A stretch of 44,286 nt of DNA, from the NCBI GenBank assembly GCA_018672475.1, contig JABHFS010000117.1:1-44286 (forward strand), read 5' to 3'. Positions 27,245 through 33,627 of this stretch are shown piece by piece (the first letter of the stretch is position 1; each line of letters begins with the position of its first letter). The position numbers and the translations under genes are program-made. The notes beneath the pieces were generated by a model. That model was not told the origin of the DNA. It made no database searches and saw only the letters and a program-made list of their open reading frames with translations. The DNA comes from Gemmatimonadota bacterium. Lineage in GTDB: Bacteria; Latescibacterota; UBA2968; UBA8231.

Positions 27245-28045
27245 ATGCACAAAACGGTTGCGACAACAGCGGAATTCCTGCACACCTGGGATTCGCGCAT
27301 CAATTTTCTCATGGCGGACGAGTGCGTGCCTTTTTCGTTTGAGTTTCCGCCAACCGAACAGATCGTCGAGCGCTTGGTCACGGAGCAGAAAACGACGGGG
27401 ATCAAGGGTCAGTTGCGGGACACCGGCGACCGTGGAAACACCATGGAAGAATTCCGCGGGCTGTCGTTCGCCGACCTGATGGAGACGTCCTTCCAGTTGC
27501 GCTATCCCGATGTAACGATACTGGATCGGCCAGGGGGTCTTTTTGCGGGCTTTACCGAGCAAGTGCTGATCCCGTGGAAGCACTATTTACTGGACCACGG
27601 TTTTGAGTGGGACCGGTGCTATGCGCTGGCCAGGGTGTCCGGCCCGAATACGTGTACGGGCTATCACATGGACCGCTCCAATGTGCTGTTCTGGAATGTG
27701 CGCGGCCACAAGGTTTTTCACGGTTTCCGCGAACCCGACCGCTGGGTGCCGCTCGCACGGGCCAACGACGAGCGGGAGGCGCAAATCATGCCGGCGGATA
27801 TATCGGACCAGGATGTGCTCTCTTACGAGGTGGGCGATAATACCTTGCTCTGGAACCATTTGTTGACGCCGCACTGGGTCGACTCGCCCGAGCTGGCCTT
27901 TGGCATCAACTTTTCACACGGCGGCTTGCGGCACAATGGCCGCCTGTGCCGCTATGAGCAGCACTCGTATAATACGCTAGGTCACAATCCCAACAAAAAT
28001 TGGCTTCCCGAGACGGCGAGCGCCGTATTTCAAAAGGGCCTTTAG
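27245..28045 (+). CDS. Cupin/JmjC-like 2-oxoglutarate oxygenase
   Basis: The protein has 266 residues. The cupin-type iron motif is visible: H141-x-D143 (TGYHMDRSNVLFWNVRGHK) and distal H210 (LLTPHWVDS). K156 in RGHKVFHGF sits where JmjC-type enzymes bind 2-oxoglutarate. Unlike PhyH proteins it has no FxxxGY...L N-terminal helix; instead it has a long N-terminal region (EFLHTWDSRINFLMADECVP). The glycine-rich WGDNTLLWNH-type strand precedes the distal histidine. It probably hydroxylates a small molecule or protein. Its third codon positions look less C-biased than in the flanking genes, which may reflect transfer. Assignment to cupin/JmjC is by motif order only. Confidence 0.65.
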   Translation: MHKTVATTAEFLHTWDSRINFLMADECVPFSFEFPPTEQIVERLVTEQKTTGIKGQLRDTGDRGNTMEEFRGLSFADLMETSFQLRYPDVTILDRPGGLFAGFTEQVLIPWKHYLLDHGFEWDRCYALARVSGPNTCTGYHMDRSNVLFWNVRGHKVFHGFREPDRWVPLARANDEREAQIMPADISDQDVLSYEVGDNTLLWNHLLTPHWVDSPELAFGINFSHGGLRHNGRLCRYEQHSYNTLGHNPNKNWLPETASAVFQKGL

Positions 28046-28179
28046 CGGCACTGAACGCGCCAACTGCGTTACCTCCCACCAGACCTGCGCTTGCTCCTTA
28101 TTCCCCTTAATTTCCCACTTCGGCATTAAACTGGCTTTGGTGCACGAATCGTGCATTGGCGTGTTTTTCCGTTCGCCCT

Positions 28180-28441
28180 AGACTGCAGCTCCTCACCTCG
28201 ACCTGGTAGGACTCGGGTTTGCCCAGATGAATCATTCGATTGAGGATAGCACATCCGATACGGGCTTCGACTTGCTGGCCTTCCCAGCTTCGTGCTTCGA
28301 GTTTCGATCGCCCACATCCGAATACACCAATTGCGCGCCACGCTGCGGCCGCCCCACCTAGCTCCAGCCCTCGATGGCTTCGTCGCTCAACCAGACCGTC
28401 AGGCTACCGCGCTGGACCAAAGCCTGGTTATAATGCTCCTG
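28180..28441 (-). mobile_element. IS5-type transposase relic with internal deletion
   Basis: Reading minus from ~28441, one frame gives EHYNQALVQRGSLTVWLSDE followed by AIEGWS, stop, and GRPQRGAQLVYSD: the typical N-terminus of IS5-family transposases (YN.ALV.RGSLT.W...W). Further on, about 28300-28190, another frame gives QVEARIGCAILNRMIHLGKP followed by ESYQVEV, the typical C-terminus (ALNRM..LG.PES). The entire DDE catalytic core between them is deleted. This is an old, dead insertion. A small palindrome, tgcacgaatcgtgca (28141-28155), lies beside the C-terminal end. Confidence 0.6.
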
Positions 28442-28544
28442 TAAGAACAAGTGAGTTGTATACGTACTGGCTTATTGTTTCGGATTGTAAGGCATGTACA
28501 ATCATACATTTATATCCGACAACTAAATCTGCCCAGTCGAAACA

Positions 28545-28850
28545 TTAACCCCTAAAAACGACCGAAGCCAAGGGTACACAACGGCCATTTCTTGATTTTT
28601 GCGATGTGTCCCCCGAGCATCCGCTCTTTGGCTTTTCGGGAGCGATGATTCCATGGCCGGTATAACGGCCATCAAGTTGGGGATTGGAGGGGGGATTGTT
28701 GGGGTATTGTTGAGGGAATGTTAGATGGTCATCACGTAGCCGAAGACGCCCCACCGTCCCTGCGGTGGAATCCTCCTAACATTTAGAAAGTCAACAGCTA
28801 TAGGAGCTTAGGATCACGGCCTGGCAATTTTGGATCAAGCCGCGTTGAGA
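28545..28850. other. Intergenic region with nested inverted repeats
   Basis: This stretch between the transposase relic and the receiver gene holds aatgttag/ctaacatt arms (28717-28724, 28776-28783) enclosing a shorter ccaccg/cggtgg hairpin (28751-28768). A 69-residue open frame on the minus strand is not recognisable and is low in coding character. It may be insertion-sequence debris or an RNA structure near the 3' end of the two-component operon. Confidence 0.4.
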
Positions 28851-29222
28851 TCAAGCGAGAGCAGCCTCAACCTGGGCAAGCAACTCTTCTCGCAAAAAAG
28901 GTTTAGTAAGTATTTTTTCAAAAAGAACATCGGGGCACAGTTGCTTTACCTGCTCAACCGAAACTAATCGCCCACCTCCCGTCATGCCAATCACCTTTAA
29001 GTCTGGTCTAAACCTTTTAAGTTTAAAGACCAATTCGTTTCCATCGACTTGAGACATCAGTATGTCGGTAATTACTAAATCGACATGCTCTTTCTTTACA
29101 ATAGGTAAGCCATCGATACCATCCCCAGCTTCAATAACCTTATAGTTTTCAATTTCGAGAATATCACGGACCGACTCTCTCATGACGGGATCATCATCAA
29201 CTACAAGGATAACTTTACTCAT
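28851..29222 (-). CDS. Single-domain response regulator (CheY-like receiver)
   Basis: The protein has 123 residues consisting of one receiver domain only. Acidic pocket D10/D11 (VVDDDP), phosphoacceptor D53 (ITDILMS), T81 (GMTGG) and K107 (ILTKPF) are all present. It starts directly on the stop of the sensor kinase gene (TAATG overlap), so the two are translated together and the kinase is its likely partner. With no output domain it must act by binding another protein or pass phosphate on. No target is evident nearby. Confidence 0.93.
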   Translation of the reverse strand: MSKVILVVDDDPVMRESVRDILEIENYKVIEAGDGIDGLPIVKKEHVDLVITDILMSQVDGNELVFKLKRFRPDLKVIGMTGGGRLVSVEQVKQLCPDVLFEKILTKPFLREELLAQVEAALA

Positions 29223-30958
29223 TATAGACAGCCTTCATTGATTGCGGGAATAACTACTCTAAATTTTGCTCCTTTGCCCTCTTCGCTGCTTACGGTAAGC
29301 TTACCTCCATTTTCTTGAATCATACTATACCCCAAAGATAAACCTAATCCTGTTCCTTTACCGACTGATTTTGTAGTGTAAAAGGGATCGAAAATACGAC
29401 CTATACTGTTTTTTGAGATGCCACAACCATTATCCGAAACCTCTAACACAATACTATCATTGACCCGATCGGTGCGGACTATAACCTTTTTAGGGTTGCT
29501 GTTTTCAACCGCATCTTGGGCATTGATTAAGAGGGCTGACAAAACCTGACCAATCTGAACGGGAGAAACAAAAACAAGCATTTCCCCTGTCGTCAACATC
29601 AACTCCAGATTCACATTTGATAATTTAAATCCATCCATAAACAGTGTGAGCACGTCTTCAACCAGCGAATTTAAATCACACTTTTCACGGTCCTCATCTC
29701 GTTCTTCCCGGCTAATAACTCGCAGTGAATCTATAATTTTTTTAGCCCTCAACGTCTGCGTCACTACATCTTCACCGGTTTTCTTAATTAATGCATACTT
29801 CTTTTTTTCAATTAACCTGGGAATCAACTGAGTCTTTAAAAGAATCGCAGCCAATGGCTGACTTAATTCATGTGCAATTCCGGAAGACATAACACCGATT
29901 GAAGCCATTTTATTTGATTCAATGAGTTTTTTTTGAAGTTTGACCATCTCGATCATCACAGCGCCCTGATTCGCCAATACCATTAGCGCCTGCATCTGAT
30001 CATAGGATATGGGCCGTTTATTTACAAAATTGTCGCCGGCTAAGGCTCCAATAATCCGTCCCCCCACCCGCATCGGCACCGCAACATTCGCCCCGAAATC
30101 GTGCGAGATCGAGCCCCCCACATCGGCGGCTAGGTCTTGCGTCAAATAATACTGTTTTTCGCCGCGGGCAATCAGCGCGATATGCGTCAGTTCTTTATTT
30201 TCCTCGGGATAGAGCGGAAAAATCGTGTTGGGTATCGCTATAATCGCCCCCTCCTCATCCATCCCCCAAAAACCACGCAATATATCGCCATCCCGCAGAA
30301 ATATCCCGCCCCGGTCCAGCTGCAGACGCTGCGTTATAAATTCCAGCATGTTCTGGGCGACTTCATCGACGCTCTCCGCCGAGAGATCGAAACTGCCGTC
30401 TTGCAATGCCATCAGATCTGGGTTGCTATTAATTAGCCGCGAGCGAGTTTGCAAATACGCTTCGTTGACCACCGCATAGGCCGCGAGGTCGCGATGGCGG
30501 ATGACCAACATCTCGATTGCGGGAACCAACGTCTGCAACAAGGCTTGCTGCTCATCCGAAAAGGGTTCAGCCCGCTCGTCTGCAATCGTCAAAACCCCGG
30601 TGCTAGTTGGCACGCAGAGATAAGCGACGGCCGTCTCGGATTGTGTATCTAACCAAGATTGCGCTTCTTTAGTATCATGGACTCCGAACTCGGCCCCATC
30701 CTCGTATAATTCATCCTGCAACCAACTGACTTCGCCGCGGGAGAGCGTATAGTGCAGCCAATCGCTCTTCGACTCCGCCGCCAAGAGATAGATCGACAGA
30801 GCATAGACTTGCAAACCCGCCGCCTTTATGCGGTCGACGACCTGGAGCAATAGCTCGGGAAAATCCGCATCGTTTTCCATCCGCAACGCGGCCGCCTGGA
30901 TCCAGCAGGTTAAATCAACCTCGTCTTTGTCCTCAATTGGAGATATCGCCTGATTCAT
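29222..30958 (-). CDS. Soluble GAF-domain sensor histidine kinase
   Basis: The protein has 578 residues. There is no membrane helix, so it is cytoplasmic. Residues ~20-155 and ~185-340 look like two GAF-type sensor regions (FLRDGDILRGFWGMDEEGAI, DFGANVAVPMRVGGRIIGAL). The dimerisation/phosphoacceptor helix has H363 in SSGIAHELSQPLAAILL, and the ATPase part has N479 (LLINAQDAV), DNGCGI (509-514), FDPFYTTK and GKGTGLGLSL. AGGTGAT precedes ATG 30958. Its C-terminus overlaps the receiver gene. Its 5' end is 27 bases from a divergent alpha/beta-hydrolase gene, so control regions must overlap. The ligand of the GAF domains is unknown. Confidence 0.93.
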   Translation of the reverse strand: MNQAISPIEDKDEVDLTCWIQAAALRMENDADFPELLLQVVDRIKAAGLQVYALSIYLLAAESKSDWLHYTLSRGEVSWLQDELYEDGAEFGVHDTKEAQSWLDTQSETAVAYLCVPTSTGVLTIADERAEPFSDEQQALLQTLVPAIEMLVIRHRDLAAYAVVNEAYLQTRSRLINSNPDLMALQDGSFDLSAESVDEVAQNMLEFITQRLQLDRGGIFLRDGDILRGFWGMDEEGAIIAIPNTIFPLYPEENKELTHIALIARGEKQYYLTQDLAADVGGSISHDFGANVAVPMRVGGRIIGALAGDNFVNKRPISYDQMQALMVLANQGAVMIEMVKLQKKLIESNKMASIGVMSSGIAHELSQPLAAILLKTQLIPRLIEKKKYALIKKTGEDVVTQTLRAKKIIDSLRVISREERDEDREKCDLNSLVEDVLTLFMDGFKLSNVNLELMLTTGEMLVFVSPVQIGQVLSALLINAQDAVENSNPKKVIVRTDRVNDSIVLEVSDNGCGISKNSIGRIFDPFYTTKSVGKGTGLGLSLGYSMIQENGGKLTVSSEEGKGAKFRVVIPAINEGCL

Positions 30959-30985
30959 CTATCACCTGTATTCTCGTGAATCTAT

Positions 30986-31936
30986 ATGACCGTACAACCT
31001 AAACAATTTGATGAATCAAACAATAAGCGGTCCGTAGCCACAGACCTCTTCCCTGGTTTTGCCGAAAATCGTCTCTCTCTCTCCGAAGGGACCGAGATCA
31101 CCTTTCTCGACAATCAATTAGCCAGCGGCACGCCCATCGTTCTGCTGCACGGCATCTTCGACGGCAAAATTACCTGGTTTCGCCTCGCTGAAAAAATCGC
31201 AGGACACCGTCTGATCGCTCCCGACCTCGTCGGCCACGGCTTCAGCAGTAAACCGGCCTTCGCCACACGGCCCCTTCACCAACGCTACTCGCCGGATATG
31301 CAGATCGAATACCTCCAAGAATTTATTTCTGCGTTGCAACTACACGAATTTATCTTGCTCGGCAACTCACTTGGCGGCGGCCTGGCCCTACGGCTCTACT
31401 TGCGCTACCCCGAACTAGCCAAAAAAATACGCGGCCTAGTACTAATCAGCTCGGCTGGTTACCCACAAAAACTACCCGGCCACATACGCGAACTCGGCGG
31501 TTGGCAAGGGCGGCTGATGACGCGCAGGCCGGTGCGCGCGCTGGCCCGCGCGTCCGGTTTATTGCGCCTTTCGACGCGGCAGACGTTGCAACGCTGTTTC
31601 CACGATCACGACAAAATACCCAGCGAACTTATCGACTCTGCTTCCGCCGCGCTCAAAACGACCGGTATTTTCCGAGCGTATCACCTTTCCGCGCTCAATA
31701 TCGTGCCCCCCGATATCGCCAATTTCCACCAGCGTTTTACCGAGATCTCCTGTCCGACGCTGATCCTATGGGGCCAACAGGATCGCATTATTGACCCTAC
31801 CTCCGCAGCGCGTTTCGCCAACGATATTCCCGATTCCGCAATGCATACTTTCGCCGCCTGCGGGCACGCCCCCCATCTCGAATATCCGGACGAAGTCGCT
31901 CGACGCATCGAGGCATGGACGCAGGCGCTGCAATGA
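30986..31936 (+). CDS. Alpha/beta-hydrolase fold protein
   Basis: The protein has 316 residues. The hydrolase pattern is clear: IVLLHGIFD (oxyanion loop HG), DLVGHGFSSKP, nucleophile S128 in LLGNSLGGG, acid D266 in LWGQQDRIID and H294 in ACGHAPHLEYP. A lid-like segment of about 90 residues (RPVRALARASGLLRLSTRQT) lies between strand and acid. It may be an esterase or lipase, but the substrate is not readable. There is no ribosome-binding site before ATG 30986, and only 27 bases separate it from the divergent kinase start, so the message may be leaderless or the start may differ. Confidence 0.85.
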   Translation: MTVQPKQFDESNNKRSVATDLFPGFAENRLSLSEGTEITFLDNQLASGTPIVLLHGIFDGKITWFRLAEKIAGHRLIAPDLVGHGFSSKPAFATRPLHQRYSPDMQIEYLQEFISALQLHEFILLGNSLGGGLALRLYLRYPELAKKIRGLVLISSAGYPQKLPGHIRELGGWQGRLMTRRPVRALARASGLLRLSTRQTLQRCFHDHDKIPSELIDSASAALKTTGIFRAYHLSALNIVPPDIANFHQRFTEISCPTLILWGQQDRIIDPTSAARFANDIPDSAMHTFAACGHAPHLEYPDEVARRIEAWTQALQ

Positions 31937-32037
31937 AGCAACACCGTGAAGAAATCGCGCAAAACAACCCTCTCCATAGCATCGAAATCGGCGGCACAGA
32001 CCGACAAGCCTTCGACCTCAAACTCATAGCCGGCTGA
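31933..32037 (+). CDS. Short ORF coupled to the hydrolase gene
   Basis: A 34-residue frame starts on the hydrolase stop (ATGA). It ends with FDLKLIAG and carries NPLHSIEIGG, which gives an organised, non-random look, but no family is recognised. It may be a remnant or a small protein. Only position and coupling support it. Confidence 0.3.
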   Translation: MKQHREEIAQNNPLHSIEIGGTDRQAFDLKLIAG

Positions 32038-32044
32038 ATATCAC

Positions 32045-32416
32045 ATGTCAACGCAACCAGACGATCGTAGTTATGTCAATATTGGCCCCTTGCAAATCCG
32101 ACGGCGCCTACGTTCAGGTATCCTTGCACTACTGCTCAGTATCGCGCTCGTTGGCCTATTGGTCTATTTCCAGGTCTCACCCTGGTGGCGGATAGGAATT
32201 GTACCGCTTTGTTGGATCGGCCTGCTAGGCCTTTTGCAAGCTCGCGAAAAAACCTGAGTATTCCTCGCCGCCTCGGGAAGGCGCAACCTGGACACCGGAG
32301 AAGAGGATGCCACAGACGCCAGCAAAATTCAACAATTGCGGACACAGGGCCGCAAGGTGCATATACAAACCTTGATCGGTACCATACTTTTGCTCGCGAT
32401 AGCACTGATACTATAA
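32045..32416 (+). CDS. Small membrane protein with an in-frame TGA codon
   Basis: The first 70 residues include two membrane segments (GILALLLSIALVGLLVYFQ; RIGIVPLCWIGLLGLLQARE) and end REKT at TGA 32255-32257. The same frame continues without a break: VFLAASGRRNLDTGEEDATD, ASKIQQLRTQGRKVHIQTLI and the helix GTILLLAIALIL, up to TAA 32414-32416, for 123 codons in all. From memory of the family, cysteine is usual at this site (AREKTC-VxLAA). So TGA may be a nonsense change from TGC/TGT, a selenocysteine codon, or a base-call error. No convincing SECIS is seen: only TTCC (32261-32264) pairs with GGAA (32276-32279) downstream. Function unknown. Confidence 0.5.
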
Positions 32417-32527
32417 TGAAAATGACTGCGGTTCCCAAAGGCTCTTTCGCCTGATCCACCCCTATAGTTATAGCAGTTATTTATTACCAAGACCTATAAC
32501 TATTACAAAGCAAGCTCCACCTAATCA

Positions 32528-32853
32528 TTGATCGCCCAATCCGCAGGCATTCAAATCCCCAGCCACCTGCAGAGTCATTCTTTATATGCGGCCTTGGCGG
32601 GGCGAGAACGGCGGGCAAAGATTGCGCGATAACAGAAATGTACGGTTGGAAGACCTTGCGCAGTGAACAATATCGCTATGTCGTAGAAGCCAATGGCCGC
32701 GAACCGCTCTATGATCTGGACACTGACCCTATCGCTTATCGCGATCTCTGTAATGATGCCAAATACGTCACAATATTGGCGACAATGCGTCACAAGCGGA
32801 TAAGCCATCAGCTGATTAGCGAACGGCCGCTGCAAAAAACCTGGCCCTATTGA
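32528..32853 (+). pseudogene. C-terminal remnant of a sulfatase
   Basis: The frame from 32528 reads QSAGIQIPSHLQSHSLYAAL then AGRERR, the conserved GIPxPxHLQGxSLxxLLxG segment of sulfatases. After a frame change near 32610-32620 it continues as AITEMYGWKTLRSEQYRYVV, ANGREPLYDLDTDPIAYRDL and LQKTWPY, typical of the sulfatase C-terminus. The catalytic N-terminal half with C/S-x-P-x-R is absent. It is therefore a relic, though it suggests that this lineage used sulfated polysaccharides or glycoconjugates. Confidence 0.68.
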
Positions 32854-33147
32854 AAAAAAAATCCTGCATTCAGACTGCAACTGATCTACATTGCGAGTCG
32901 ATTAGCCGGAAGATAAAGCATCGTTTTTTTTCTTAAGTCATTGTCCAGTATGAATGACGGAGAAATCCAGCTAAGATCTCACAAATATACCTGCAATTAT
33001 TGTATAGTGCAGGCATCTAAACGTTTGAGACTGGGGTGGCCAATATTGGCCAAGCCCGGCACGGTTTTTGATAGTGTATCTACAACAAGCCGAGTATTGG
33101 CGCACCTACTGTCAAAATGCCGTTATTAAACCACAAGGAGCGACAAA
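32854..33147. other. AT-rich intergenic region with a 16-bp palindrome
   Basis: These 294 bases are clearly richer in A+T than the genes. They hold tggccaatattggcca (33037-33052), a perfect palindrome that could be an operator, and cctgca/tgcagg arms around tatagtgc (32990-33013). Nothing coding is seen. It may serve as the promoter region for the 74-residue gene that follows. Confidence 0.4.
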
Positions 33148-33372
33148 ATGCCGCTATATCGTCACCCAGAAGCCTCGGGTGAACCCGACGAGATCACTGT
33201 GATCGAAGATCGCGAAATGTTCGTCCAAGACAAAAAAACCGGCGCCATCCGGCCCCGGTTCGAGTTTATCGATTCGCATACCATCAAAGCCCACCCGCTG
33301 ATCATCGAAGCCCTTATCGTCGATGCCGAGCGTTTGTGGACGATCGATGAAGTGCTAGTCGGCATCGAGTGA
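33148..33372 (+). CDS. Small protein of unknown function
   Basis: The protein has 74 residues. A strong AAGGAG ribosome-binding site stands 8 bases before ATG. The protein is acidic, with VIEDREMFVQDKKTGAIRPR and a C-terminal LWTIDEVLVGIE; there is no signal peptide or membrane segment. No family is recognised. It is a stand-alone gene after an AT-rich promoter-like stretch. A repeat copy (ggaatgtcgggccagagtg) lies shortly after it. Confidence 0.55.
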   Translation: MPLYRHPEASGEPDEITVIEDREMFVQDKKTGAIRPRFEFIDSHTIKAHPLIIEALIVDAERLWTIDEVLVGIE

Positions 33373-33423
33373 ACATCCGTTTCGTCAGTGTTTCCCCCCG
33401 ATCCATTGCTTGAGCCACTTCCA

Positions 33424-33448
33424 CGGAATGTCGGGCCAGAGTGAGCAC
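33424..33448. repeat. Degenerate copy of the CGAGAATGAGCGA repeat
   Basis: cggaatgtcgggccagagtg matches the inner part of the perfect inverted repeat at 11 kb (ggaatgtcgggcgagaatg) with few changes. A further degenerate copy, gtcgggcagaatggcgagc, lies near 13953-13971. No arms are seen at either place. Confidence 0.5.
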
Positions 33449-33459
33449 GCTACCGGCTT

Positions 33460-33627
33460 ATGGGCTATTATAACCAGACCCAACGCATTGCCCCCGGCCT
33501 ACTCGACTACAAGTACAATAGGCTGCAATCGACGATGCCCGATGCCATCCTCTTCACCAATGGCGATAACGACACTTTCCCAGCCCTGATCCTCCAGCAC
33601 GCGCAAGCTGCAAAATCGCGCAATTAA
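33460..33627 (+). CDS. 55-residue ORF with an FTNGDNDTFP motif, coupled to the DUF2723 gene
   Basis: The frame encodes MGYYNQTQRIAPG, then AILFTNGDNDTFPALILQH and ends AKSRN; TAA 33625-33627 overlaps the ATG of the next gene (TAATG). The motif FTNGDNDTFP is repeated in the next protein near residues 504-513, in the same kind of setting (AVIFTNGDNDTFPLWFLQ). It is therefore either a fragment of a duplicated DUF2723 gene kept as a leader, or a small functional protein. The coupling implies that its translation affects that of the large gene. Confidence 0.45.
   Translation: MGYYNQTQRIAPGLLDYKYNRLQSTMPDAILFTNGDNDTFPALILQHAQAAKSRN

Noticed and set aside
28545..28754. Minus-strand 69-residue ORF as a gene
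   Set aside because: Overlaps nested inverted repeats, has no recognisable family and no ribosome-binding site; probably insertion-sequence debris.
32258..32296. Bacterial SECIS after the in-frame TGA
   Set aside because: Only a 4-bp stem with a large loop forms, without the usual GU in the apical loop; not enough to claim one.
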